A DNA stretch of 64,000 nucleotides from the NCBI RefSeq assembly GCF_015689335.1, contig NZ_CP065053.1, positions 1,364,001-1,428,000 on the forward strand, in the 5' to 3' direction. The notes under the pieces are model-generated. The model had not been told where the DNA came from. It saw only the letters and a program-made list of their open reading frames with translations, and ran no database searches. This DNA comes from Massilia antarctica. Its GTDB lineage: Bacteria; Pseudomonadota; Gammaproteobacteria; Burkholderiales; Burkholderiaceae_D. Shown here piece by piece: positions 1 to 10,013 of this stretch (position 1 is its first letter; every line of letters starts with the position of its first letter). Made by a program: the position numbers and the translations under genes.

Positions 1-569
1 ACGTCGTGACGCATGCCGATCAGGTAATCGCCGCGCTTGAAGGTGAAGGTCTTGGTCAGCTTGACGCCGCCCTGCTCGGCTTCGAGCACGAGCTGGATTT
101 CATTGGCGCCGTCGAGCGCGCGCGGGCCGGACTTGGCGACGAAGCCCGTGTCCTTGGTCGGCAGGGTCAGGCCGGTGACATTGCTGAGCAGGCCGGTCTG
201 GGCGACATACATGCCGTTCGGCGTCACATCAAACAGGACCTGGTTCTTGGTCTTGTCGTGGGCATTCTTGAACTTGAGCAATTCAAGACGCTTGATCACG
301 CCACCGGCGGTATCGATGTCGACTTTCATGACATCGGTCGTCATGGTGATCGTTTCGTTCTGGAAGGGAGCCGGCGCGGCGGCGCCAGGCACGCCGGCGG
401 CGTTCGGCGCGGCGATGCCTGGTGCCGGGTTGGCGACCGTGGCCGTCCGCGCAGGCGGCGTGGCGGAAAACATGGACTGTTTGCCGTTCGATACCATCCA
501 GTTGTTCCAGAGAACCACCAGCGATACGGAAAACACGATCCACAGGATAGTACGTTTATTGATTTCCAT
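1..569 (-). CDS. yidC: Membrane protein insertase YidC, N-terminal part (runs off window)
   Basis: YidC inserts and folds inner-membrane proteins alone or with SecYEG. Only the first 189 codons are in the window. They begin at an ATG whose complement is 567-569. The protein opens MEINKRTILW and continues as one transmembrane helix (about residues 6-24), then an Ala/Pro-rich linker and the start of the periplasmic beta-rich P1 domain seen in proteobacterial YidC. It lies 11 bp downstream of yidD in the rpmH-rnpA-yidD-yidC order that is standard in Gram-negative chromosomes. The catalytic-groove helices lie outside the window, so function is assigned from the N terminus plus context. Confidence 0.95.
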   Translation of the reverse strand, partial: MEINKRTILWIVFSVSLVVLWNNWMVSNGKQSMFSATPPARTATVANPAPGIAAPNAAGVPGAAAPAPFQNETITMTTDVMKVDIDTAGGVIKRLELLKFKNAHDKTKNQVLFDVTPNGMYVAQTGLLSNVTGLTLPTKDTGFVAKSGPRALDGANEIQLVLEAEQGGVKLTKTFTFKRGDYLIGMRHD

Positions 570-580
570 TGAGGTATTGG

Positions 581-841
581 TCAGGAGTGGTTGCAGCCGC
601 AAGCGGCTGTAGAAGAATTCTTCGGGTGCGCGGGCGGCACCGGATCGAATCCGCCATCATCCCACGGATGACAGCGGCACACACGGCGCGCGGCCAGCAA
701 GCTGCCGCGGGCGGCGCCGTGGGTGCGGATGGCTTCGATCGCATAATTGGAGCAGGTCGGGTAAAAGCGGCAGCGCTGCCCCAGCATCGGGGATAACATC
801 AGCTGATAGCCACGCAATAACCAGACGAGCAGGGTATTCAT
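581..841 (-). CDS. yidD: Membrane protein insertion efficiency factor YidD
   Basis: Small 86-residue protein that assists YidC-dependent insertion at the inner face of the cytoplasmic membrane. The family hallmarks are readable: an amphipathic N terminus ([12 protein letters not shown]), then [14 protein letters not shown] with its conserved cysteines, and the C-terminal [17 protein letters not shown] block. Its ATG overlaps the rnpA stop codon by 4 bp (ATGA), so translation is probably coupled. Length is normal for the family. The last residues (CGCNHS) are a variable tail. Confidence 0.97.
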   Translation of the reverse strand: MNTLLVWLLRGYQLMLSPMLGQRCRFYPTCSNYAIEAIRTHGAARGSLLAARRVCRCHPWDDGGFDPVPPAHPKNSSTAACGCNHS

Positions 842-1386
842 GGTGAGGCTTTCGGCACGGGCGTCCCATCGGGCGTCCCATCGGGCGTCCCATCGGGCGT
901 CCCATCGGGCGTCCCATCGGGCGTCCCATCGGGCGTCCCATCGGGCGTCCCATCGGGCGTCCCATCGGGCGCCGGATCGCGCGGCACACTATGTGACGCA
1001 CCGGACGACGCGCCACGTGGCGCCTGCGACGAAAACAGGCGCGCGATTTCAGCGCGCAGGATCGCCTTGAGCGCGGCGGTGGTGGCCGGGCCTTGCTTGG
1101 TATTGACCGGGCGCGCCAGGCGCACGATGCAATCGACGGGCGGCAGCGGTGCCATGCGAAACAGCTCGCGCGTCACGCGCTTGATCGTATTGCGGGTGAC
1201 GGCACGGGGCGCAAAGCGCTTGGCCACGACCACGCCGAGCCGCGCATGCGGCAAGTCGTTCGAGCGGGTGTAGAGCACGAAGTGGGCTGTCTTTTGGGCA
1301 GGGCGCAAACGAAAAACGGATGAAAATTCATCCGTTTTAACGATACGCCGAACGCGCGCGAAGTCGTGTGAACCTTCGCTAGCCAT
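838..1386 (-). CDS. rnpA: Ribonuclease P protein component, with a PDGT-repeat tail
   Basis: Protein subunit of RNase P, which matures tRNA 5' ends together with the RNase P RNA. The 182-residue product starts [12 protein letters not shown]. The basic core (about residues 10-125) carries the RnpA signature region, [16 protein letters not shown]. The usual length is about 115-140 residues; here the C terminus is extended by an Ala/Ser-rich linker and nine PDGT tetrapeptides encoded by a perfect 12-bp tandem repeat, ending PVPKASP. The stop overlaps the yidD start. An earlier non-ATG start would lengthen the N terminus back across rpmH and is not credible. The core is certain; the tail is probably disordered. 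Confidence 0.95.
   Translation of the reverse strand: MASEGSHDFARVRRIVKTDEFSSVFRLRPAQKTAHFVLYTRSNDLPHARLGVVVAKRFAPRAVTRNTIKRVTRELFRMAPLPPVDCIVRLARPVNTKQGPATTAALKAILRAEIARLFSSQAPRGASSGASHSVPRDPAPDGTPDGTPDGTPDGTPDGTPDGTPDGTPDGTPDGTPVPKASP
859..966 (-). repeat. Nine-copy 12-bp tandem repeat inside rnpA
   Basis: Nine exact head-to-tail copies of GGGCGTCCCATC (plus-strand reading) with a tenth degenerate unit at 967-978. Read on the minus strand they encode (PDGT)9 in frame with rnpA. The unit is a multiple of three, so copy-number changes would not shift the frame. The perfect identity of the copies suggests recent slippage. Confidence 0.97.
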
Positions 1387-1418
1387 AGCCAACCGCGATC
1401 GGGCAGTAAGTGCCAGAG

Positions 1419-1553
1419 TTATACAGCCAGGCGTTTGCGACCCTTGGCGCGGCGTGCATTGAGCACATCGCGACCGCCACGGGTAGCCATACGTGCACGG
1501 AAGCCGTGCGTACGCTTGCGACGAACGACGGAAGGTTGGTAAGTACGTTTCAT
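1419..1553 (-). CDS. rpmH: 50S ribosomal protein L34
   Basis: Complete 44-residue L34, a very basic component of the large ribosomal subunit. It begins [18 protein letters not shown] and ends KGRKRLAV, matching the near-universal L34 pattern (MKRTxQPS, HGFxxRM, VLxxRRxKGRKxL). It is the first gene of the rpmH-rnpA-yidD-yidC operon, 32 bp before rnpA. A consensus sigma-70 promoter lies about 190 bp upstream. Confidence 0.98.
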   Translation of the reverse strand: MKRTYQPSVVRRKRTHGFRARMATRGGRDVLNARRAKGRKRLAV

Positions 1554-1747
1554 GGTGGTCTCGCTTAAAGCAAAATAAAATGCAAAATCGGGTCTGACGT
1601 CCCGTCAGTTTTAGGCGCCAATGACATTTCGCAGATGTTAAGCCAGCGACACGCCATAGCAAAAATACTCATATTTACCCGCTAAGCCACAGCTACAAGT
1701 CACAAGAAACTGACTCATTTGCACGGAGTACGGGCGGGGAACCTTGG

Positions 1748-1777
1748 ATTAGAACTCATTTCGCTGGCCTTTGTCAA
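1748..1777 (-). promoter_or_regulatory. Sigma-70-type promoter for rpmH operon
   Basis: On the minus strand TTGACA (complement 1772-1777), an 18-bp spacer, and TCTAAT (complement 1748-1753). This is a perfect -35 and a 5/6 -10, pointing at rpmH and implying a 5' leader of roughly 185 nt. Assigned by motif only. Confidence 0.6.
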
Positions 1778-2013
1778 GGAAGGCTGTGGTTTGGAGACTG
1801 GGCGGCGGTGTTTTTGGCGGGGGAATGTGGGGTGGGAAGCACAGTTCCACTTCCGTCGCTCCCGCGCCCCCACCCCTCGCTTCCCCCCACCGTCGTTCCC
1901 GCCACTAGCCCGTCGTTCCCGCGCAGTGTCCAGTTTCAAGGAAACTCCTCAAATCTCTTGGAACCAGGCAAATGCGAGACCAGTTCCAAATGGCGCTAAC
2001 TTACGCTCCGTCT

Positions 2014-2220
2014 TTCCCGCGCAGGCGGGAATCCATAGCACAGTTGGATATCGAAGGTGCTATGGGCTCCCGCCTGCGCGGGAGCGACGGTTTCGAGGTT
2101 TGTGGTCGCAAAGCTGCTTAACGTAGCGGCAAAATGCTAGTTCCTCGAGAGGCGGGAACCCAATTTCGTAGCGCAGTCACAGGCGGCTCGACGAACTTGG
2201 GTTCCCGCCTGCGCGGGAAC
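2014..2220. repeat. Cluster of TTCCCGC-N4-GCGGGAA palindromic repeats
   Basis: Three intact hairpin units: 2014-2031 (TTCCCGC GCAG GCGGGAA), 2066-2085 (GCTCCCGC CTGC GCGGGAGC) and 2201-2220 (GTTCCCGC CTGC GCGGGAAC). Half units lie near 1911-1926 and 2150-2162. Orientation alternates between copies, and flanks share words such as ACCCAA. The same family recurs before gyrB. It looks like a dispersed intergenic REP-like element. Confidence 0.85.
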
Positions 2221-2356
2221 GACGTAAGGGATAGCGCGTGCGGCCGGTGCGGGATACGGGTTCCGAATACCCAATCGACGTAAATTTACGACAACTTGCC
2301 TTTCCTCTATTTCCCCTCTGCCACGTCGCCCCCGCACCGAAAATAAGCGGCGTGCC

Positions 2357-2365
2357 TGTGGATAA
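2357..2365 (-). promoter_or_regulatory. Perfect DnaA box upstream of dnaA
   Basis: TGTGGATAA is the exact complement of the consensus TTATCCACA. It overlaps the putative dnaA -35 hexamer, which fits DnaA autorepression. A weaker match (TTATTCAGA) sits near 2460. Confidence 0.75.
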
Positions 2366-2387
2366 CTCTGGCCTTCGCGGGTAGAAT
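2359..2387 (+). promoter_or_regulatory. Putative dnaA promoter
   Basis: TGGATA (2359-2364), a 17-bp spacer and TAGAAT (2382-2387). The -35 element is weak and lies inside the DnaA box. The start codon follows about 90 bp downstream. Confidence 0.4.
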
Positions 2388-2478
2388 AGCGTGTTACGTG
2401 TGGCGAACCGCTCGCAACGCATGCGCTAGCGAAGCATCATCGAACCGCCCCTCCACACCTTATTCAGACAGAAGATTC

Positions 2479-3888
2479 ATGGAAAATTTTTGGCAGACCT
2501 GTTCCGCGCAGTTGGAACTGGAGCTGACGCCGCAACAATTCAGTGCGTGGATCAAACCGCTGGTTGCCCTCGATTACGAGGACGGCAAGTTGCGCATCGC
2601 AGCACCGAACCGCTTCAAGCTGGACTGGGTGAAGTCGCAGTTCGCCAACCGCATCACCGCCCTCGCCTCCCAGTACTGGGAAGCGCCGACGGAAGTGCAG
2701 TTCGTGCTCGACCCGCGTAACGCGCTGCCGAAGAAACCGGTCGCGCCCCATCCGGCCCCGAACGACGGCCCGCTGCCCGGCACCATCAACACCGGTCCCG
2801 GCAACGGCCCTGCGGACAATCCGGCTGCGCCGGAAATGTTCAACATCGGAAATTCGCCGCGCCGCGAACAGAGCAGGGTCAACACCGACCTGACCTTCGA
2901 CAGTTTCGTCACCGGTAAGGCCAACCAGCTGGCGCGCGCCGCCGCGATCCAGGTGGCCAACAATCCCGGTGTGAGCTACAACCCGCTGTTCTTCTACGGC
3001 GGCGTGGGCCTGGGTAAAACCCACCTGATCCACGCGATCGGCAATCAGGTCATGGCCGACCAGCCGGGCGCCAAGATCCGCTACATCCACGCGGAACAGT
3101 ATGTGCGCGACGTTGTCACCGCCTACCAACGCAAGGGCTTCGACGACTTCAAGCATTACTACCACTCCTTGGACATGCTGCTGATCGATGATATTCAATT
3201 CTTCGGCGGCAAGAGCCGTACCCAGGAAGAGTTTTTCTATGCCTTCGAGGCGCTGATCGCCGCGAAGAAGCAGATCATCATCACCAGCGACACGTATCCA
3301 AAAGAAATCACCGGCATGGACGACCGCCTGATCTCGCGTTTCGATTCCGGCCTGACGGTGGCCATCGAGCCGCCGGAGCTGGAAATGCGCGTGGCGATCC
3401 TGCTGAAAAAAGCCCAGTCGGAAGGGGTGACGTTTTCGGACGACGTGGCCTTTTTTGTCGCCAAGCACCTGCGCTCGAACGTGCGCGAGCTCGAAGGCGC
3501 GCTGCGCAAGATCCTGGCGTACTCGCGCTTCCACGGCAAGGACATCACCATCGACGTGGTGAAAGAAGCGCTGAAGGATTTGCTGTCGGTACAGAACCGC
3601 CAGATCTCGGTGGAAAACATCCAGAAAACGGTGGCCGATTTCTTCAGCATTAAAGTGGCCGACATGTACTCCAAGCGCCGCCCGGCCAACATCGCGCGGC
3701 CGCGCCAGATCGCGATGTACCTGGCCAAGGAATTGACGCAGAAGAGCTTGCCGGAAATCGGCGAACTGTTCGGCGGACGCGACCACACCACGGTGCTGCA
3801 CGCAGTGCGCAAGATCGCACTCGACCGCACCAAGAATGCGGAGTGCAACCACGAGCTGCACGTCCTTGAACAGACTTTGAAGGGTTAA
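2479..3888 (+). CDS. dnaA: Chromosomal replication initiator protein DnaA
   Basis: AAA+ ATPase that binds DnaA boxes and opens the origin. The 469-residue product starts MENFWQTC; in-frame codons further upstream lack conservation. Domain I covers about residues 1-90, followed by a Pro/Gly-rich linker (about 95-140). The AAA+ core has Walker A GGVGLGKT (residues 174-181) and Walker [10 protein letters not shown] (D237/D238). The C-terminal helix-turn-helix carries the DnaA signature [15 protein letters not shown]. It is the first gene of dnaA-dnaN-gyrB, diverges from rpmH, and is probably autoregulated through the upstream DnaA box. Confidence 0.99.
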   Translation: MENFWQTCSAQLELELTPQQFSAWIKPLVALDYEDGKLRIAAPNRFKLDWVKSQFANRITALASQYWEAPTEVQFVLDPRNALPKKPVAPHPAPNDGPLPGTINTGPGNGPADNPAAPEMFNIGNSPRREQSRVNTDLTFDSFVTGKANQLARAAAIQVANNPGVSYNPLFFYGGVGLGKTHLIHAIGNQVMADQPGAKIRYIHAEQYVRDVVTAYQRKGFDDFKHYYHSLDMLLIDDIQFFGGKSRTQEEFFYAFEALIAAKKQIIITSDTYPKEITGMDDRLISRFDSGLTVAIEPPELEMRVAILLKKAQSEGVTFSDDVAFFVAKHLRSNVRELEGALRKILAYSRFHGKDITIDVVKEALKDLLSVQNRQISVENIQKTVADFFSIKVADMYSKRRPANIARPRQIAMYLAKELTQKSLPEIGELFGGRDHTTVLHAVRKIALDRTKNAECNHELHVLEQTLKG

Positions 3889-4069
3889 AGCCTGAATTAA
3901 TGTGCGGACGGCAATTTCTGGCAAAATATAGCATTAGCAGCAAGGTTACCGTGGCCCTGTTGTTGCGTTGTCAGCCTCAAGGCAAATGCGCTTGCCGGGG
4001 GCGGCAGACGTGGCGGCACAGCATAGCGGGCCATACAGTATATTTCTGACAACTCTACCGAGGATTACT

Positions 4070-5176
4070 ATGCAATTGGTCAAAACCACCCGAGATACCC
4101 TTCTCCGGCCACTGCAGATCGTGAGCGGTATTGTCGAGCGTCGGCACACTATGCCGATTCTGGCCAATATCCTCATCCGCAAGGACGGCGAAAACGTCTC
4201 ATTCCTGTCGACGGACACCGAGGTCCAGATCACGACGCACGCCAGCATCGGTTCGGGAGCCGATGTGGCCGGTACCACCGTGGCCGCGCGCAAGCTGCTG
4301 GATATTTTGCGCGCCCTGCCCGAATCGGGCGACGTCACGATGACCTTGCTGAACAAGCGCCTGACGGTGCAGACCGGCAAATCGCGCTTCGCGCTGCAAA
4401 CCCTGGCGGCGGAAGAATTTCCGACCGTCTCGGTCGCGGACACCTACAACGCCACGGTCACCCTGCCGCAGAAAACGCTCAAGCACCTGTTCAACATGGT
4501 GCACTTTTCGATGGCGCAACAGGATATCCGTTACTACCTGAACGGCCTGCTGCTGGTCTTGGATGGCCGCAACGTGATCGCCGTGGCGACCGACGGCCAC
4601 CGCCTGGCGTTTTGCCAGGTCGAGACCGAGCAGGAATTCACGCGCCAGGAAGTCATCATTCCGCGCAAGACGATTATCGAATTGCAGCGTTTGCTGGAAG
4701 AAAGCGACGAGACGGTCCAGCTGGACATTTCGACGTCGCAAGTCAAGCTGACCTTCGCCGATATCGAGCTGGTTTCGAAGCTGGTGGAAGGCAAGTTCCC
4801 GGATTACACGCGTGTGATTCCGAAGGGCTACAAGAACGACTTCACGATCGGCCGCGATGAGCTGCTGCGTTCTTTGCAACGCGCGGCGATCATGACCAGC
4901 GACAAGTTCAAGGGCGTACGCTGCATCATCAGCCCGGGCAGCATGAAGATCAGCTCGACCAATGCGGACCAGGAAGAAGCGGTCGAAGAACTGGAAATCG
5001 ACTACGGCGGCGACAGTGTCGACATCGGTTTCAACGTCACCTATCTGCTGGACGTGTTGAACAACTTGAAGTGCGACCAGATCAACATCGCGCTGGGCGA
5101 CTCGAATTCGTCGGCGCTGATTTCGATTCCTGACAACGCGGACTTCAAGTACGTTGTCATGCCGATGCGGATTTAA
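4070..5176 (+). CDS. dnaN: DNA polymerase III sliding clamp, beta subunit
   Basis: Ring-shaped processivity factor that tethers DNA polymerase III to template. The 368-residue protein starts MQLVKTTRDTLLRPLQ and has the three repeated clamp folds of about 120 residues, with the conserved LLxLLxxSxxxVxL-type middle section (QRLLEESDETVQL) and the C-terminal hydrophobic-cleft ending KYVVMPMRI. Length equals the family norm (about 367). A longer reading from 3968 adds residues without conservation. It sits 181 bp after dnaA. Confidence 0.98.
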   Translation: MQLVKTTRDTLLRPLQIVSGIVERRHTMPILANILIRKDGENVSFLSTDTEVQITTHASIGSGADVAGTTVAARKLLDILRALPESGDVTMTLLNKRLTVQTGKSRFALQTLAAEEFPTVSVADTYNATVTLPQKTLKHLFNMVHFSMAQQDIRYYLNGLLLVLDGRNVIAVATDGHRLAFCQVETEQEFTRQEVIIPRKTIIELQRLLEESDETVQLDISTSQVKLTFADIELVSKLVEGKFPDYTRVIPKGYKNDFTIGRDELLRSLQRAAIMTSDKFKGVRCIISPGSMKISSTNADQEEAVEELEIDYGGDSVDIGFNVTYLLDVLNNLKCDQINIALGDSNSSALISIPDNADFKYVVMPMRI

Positions 5177-5208
5177 GCAGCAAGCAATACCGGGAACCTA
5201 AACCCGTC

Positions 5209-5303
5209 GTTCCCGCGCAGGCGGGAACCCAAGTTCGCAGCGATACCTGCGACGCATATAACTTGGGTTCCCGCCGAGTGCCACCTTGGTGCGGGAACCA
5301 CGA
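5209..5303. repeat. TTCCCGC palindromic repeat pair before gyrB
   Basis: One intact unit GTTCCCGC GCAG GCGGGAAC (5209-5228), followed by ACCCAAGTT. A second, inverted and interrupted unit (about 5261-5303) begins ACTTGGGTTCCCGCC. Same family as the cluster before dnaA. It fills most of the dnaN-gyrB gap. Confidence 0.85.
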
Positions 5304-5324
5304 GTGATTAGTTTCCACATTTAG

Positions 5325-7850
<2,526 letters not shown>

Positions 7851-7910
7851 ACTCGTGTAGGTGGGCTCAAAAACCGGCAGTTTGGGAACCTTAATCTGGC
7901 AAAAAATGAG

Positions 7911-7938
7911 GAGGCCCGTGCAGCGATGCATGGGCCTC
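7911..7938 (+). terminator. Hairpin terminator after gyrB
   Basis: Stem GAGGCCCGTGCA / TGCATGGGCCTC with loop GCGA and one G-T pair. It is preceded by an A run and followed by a weak T-rich stretch. It lies 61 bp after the gyrB stop and marks the edge of the core block. Confidence 0.65.
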
Positions 7939-8103
7939 TTGCGTTAGGCCGCTGAGTAAGACAACAACGACTTAACGATTCTCTTCAATTAGTCAATAGG
8001 ACGGGATGAGGTTAGTTTTGTGCGGACCGCGGCATAAATCCTAGGCCAGTGCGTTCGTCCGTGATGTTCTGCTCGGTCAGAACCGGAAACCTAAGTGGGA
8101 GCT

Positions 8104-8120
8104 GACGTTTTGAAAACGTC
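8104..8120. promoter_or_regulatory. 17-bp perfect palindrome upstream of nuclease-methyltransferase operon
   Basis: GACGTTTT G AAAACGTC, exact symmetry with a one-base centre, 34 bp upstream of the putative -35 of the downstream operon. It could be an operator or a transcript-ending stem (no clear T tract after it). No regulator gene is visible in the module. Confidence 0.5.
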
Positions 8121-8154
8121 ATGAATGAAATAAATATCACTAAGAAACTCGCTT

Positions 8155-8183
8155 TTGTTATGGATTCACAAATGCTGTAACAT
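8155..8183 (+). promoter_or_regulatory. Putative promoter of the nuclease-methyltransferase operon
   Basis: TTGTTA (8155-8160), a 17-bp spacer and TAACAT (8178-8183), each 4/6 to consensus. The start codon is 26 bp further on. Motif-based, modest support. Confidence 0.35.
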
Positions 8184-8208
8184 TGAGTATCCGACACCGA
8201 GGCAAACA

Positions 8209-10002
8209 ATGTCTTCCTTACAACAACAGCTGAGTCAAATGCACGTGGCGAAACAGTTCGAACCGTTTATTACTCATATCCGTTTTCCAAAATACAAGAA
8301 TCTTGCTCCTAACACACGGATCGAGTTCAATCATCCGATCACGGTGATTGTTGGGGCGAACGGTACGAACAAAAGTTCAGTCCTGCGAGCACTATACGGT
8401 GTGCCAGACTATTCGAACTTGGGGATGCTTTGGTTCTCCACTTCAATTGATCCCATTGAGGAAGGTGACGGTGAGCGCAACTGCTTCATATATGGGCACT
8501 TCAACCAAGACGCAAAGCGTGTTACCGAGGTGCTGAAGATTCGAATAAAAAAAGACGAGGACCCAGACTATTGGGAGCCGTCGCGTCCCTACGCGAAATA
8601 TGAAATGGAAATGATCCCGCGTGTTGGGACGCCTCCTCCTGGAGCCGGCAAGACGCGTTGGAATCCAATCAAGAAAAAGATGGAGTATGTTGATTTCCGA
8701 GCATCATTAAGCGCTTTTGACAAGTTTTTCTACTACGGCGAGCTTCGCGATAAAAGTAATACGCAGAAAGATAAGAAGGATTTTATTCGTGCCCGAGCGC
8801 CCCACTTGAAGCGCGCCGCAGATCAAGGGCTTACTACGCTTTCGTACCGAAAAAGTGATCGTATTGTCAACAGCGAGAACACTTTGCTAAACGCTGAGGA
8901 GTTAGCTGCGGTGTCGAGAATCTTGGGTCGGCAATACAGCGAGATTAGACTGATCCGACATCGCTTTTATAATGCGGATGGCTACACAGCTCGAATGCGG
9001 ACTGCTGACTTCAGCTATACGGAAGCATTTGCGGGGAGCGGTGAGTTTTCCATCGTCAAGCTGGTCGCCACTGTCATGAAATGCGAACCCCGCACTCTCA
9101 TCCTTCTCGATGAACCGGAAGTATCGCTTCACCCTGGTGCCCAAGACCGCCTCATGACGTTTTTATCTGAGCAAGCAAAGAAGCACAAGCATCAAATTGT
9201 TATTTCGACTCACTCGCCCGCGTTACTTCGTACCTTGCCACCACAAGCAATAAAGGTGATGGGTATGGATCCAGTCAGTGGAAAAATTGGGGTCATTCGG
9301 CAAGCGGCACTGCCGGAAGAGGCATTCTTCCATCTCGGAGAGCCTGCGACCGGCAAGAAGCGAGTGGTTGTCGAGGATCGACTGGCCAAATCTATTGTTG
9401 AAAAAAGCCTTAGGCCTCTTGGTCAAGCGATCTTTGACTTGTTCGATGTTACGTTCTTCCCAGGCGGTTGTAAAACGTTATGGTCATTTTATATTCCAAT
9501 CTTCGCCGCTGAAGATCGCGACGACGTTGTTGTGTTCCTTGACGGAGATCAAAAGCCAAATCATAGCGATTGGTTTCCTGCATCTGACGAGATCCCGGTT
9601 GGCGATGACGATAAACTGGGCGCGATTATTAAGCAGGCGACTGGCGTGGATGTCAATTTTCCCGTGGACGGCACGGGTGGCAAGTCGAATAATGAACAAC
9701 GTGTGCTTGCACAGCGCACTTTCATTAGATGGTCGCGGTCGCGAGTGGGTTTTATGCCTGGAGTGACGCCTGAGCAATTTGTATGGCACAACGCACCTGA
9801 TGCATCGAAACAAGGGATCGCAGGCAGCGATTACAAGAAAAACTTTGCTGATTTGGCGCGGAAGGAGTTGGGGCTCGCGGATTTCGAAGAGATACAAGGT
9901 GACGCGATTTTGCATACCCAGCGACGTCTGCTCTCGCTGATCAAAGATGAAGACGTCGGGCTCGCTGAGTTGCGTGACTCGCTCTACGGTTTTTTACAGT
10001 AA
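8209..10002 (+). CDS. OLD-like ATPase/TOPRIM nuclease (candidate defence effector)
   Basis: A 597-residue protein starting MSSLQQQLSQ with GAGG at 8199-8202 as its ribosome site. The N-terminal half is an SMC/ABC-like ATPase: P-loop GANGTNKS (residues 49-56, with N where most have G before the Lys), an ABC-signature-like GSGEFSIVKL, Walker B ILLDEPEVSLHP (D301/E302) and H-loop STHSPA (H335). The C-terminal part looks like a TOPRIM domain: VVVEDRLAKSIVEK (E389) and VVFLDGDQ (D445, D447). This order matches OLD-family nucleases. Base composition is visibly AT-richer than the neighbours. The methyltransferase gene follows 11 bp later. Nuclease activity and a defence role are inferences. Confidence 0.75.
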   Translation: MSSLQQQLSQMHVAKQFEPFITHIRFPKYKNLAPNTRIEFNHPITVIVGANGTNKSSVLRALYGVPDYSNLGMLWFSTSIDPIEEGDGERNCFIYGHFNQDAKRVTEVLKIRIKKDEDPDYWEPSRPYAKYEMEMIPRVGTPPPGAGKTRWNPIKKKMEYVDFRASLSAFDKFFYYGELRDKSNTQKDKKDFIRARAPHLKRAADQGLTTLSYRKSDRIVNSENTLLNAEELAAVSRILGRQYSEIRLIRHRFYNADGYTARMRTADFSYTEAFAGSGEFSIVKLVATVMKCEPRTLILLDEPEVSLHPGAQDRLMTFLSEQAKKHKHQIVISTHSPALLRTLPPQAIKVMGMDPVSGKIGVIRQAALPEEAFFHLGEPATGKKRVVVEDRLAKSIVEKSLRPLGQAIFDLFDVTFFPGGCKTLWSFYIPIFAAEDRDDVVVFLDGDQKPNHSDWFPASDEIPVGDDDKLGAIIKQATGVDVNFPVDGTGGKSNNEQRVLAQRTFIRWSRSRVGFMPGVTPEQFVWHNAPDASKQGIAGSDYKKNFADLARKELGLADFEEIQGDAILHTQRRLLSLIKDEDVGLAELRDSLYGFLQ

Positions 10003-10013
10003 TCGGATTGAAC

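Larger units (their letters stand above)
1554..2478. other. rpmH-dnaA intergenic region (possible oriC)
   Basis: 925 bp without a credible gene. It contains the rpmH promoter, several copies of a TTCCCGC/GCGGGAA palindromic repeat (about 1911-2220), one perfect DnaA box at 2357-2365 and the dnaA promoter. In several betaproteobacteria the origin lies in this interval, but I find only one exact DnaA box, so an origin here is possible rather than shown. Confidence 0.5.

Noticed and set aside
859..966. CRISPR-like array
   Set aside because: Repeats are contiguous without spacers and keep a reading frame; no CRISPR array or cas gene is in the window.
657..1016. Minus-strand frame with a run of MGRP repeats
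   Set aside because: Out-of-frame reading of the 12-bp repeat in rnpA.
2464..3924. 486-codon minus-strand frame opposite dnaA
   Set aside because: Antisense shadow of dnaA without domain content; similar shadows lie opposite gyrB (5526-7040) and the amylase (38410-40134).
8012..8209. 65-codon minus-strand frame before the nuclease gene
   Set aside because: No ribosome site or conservation; it covers the promoter and the palindrome.
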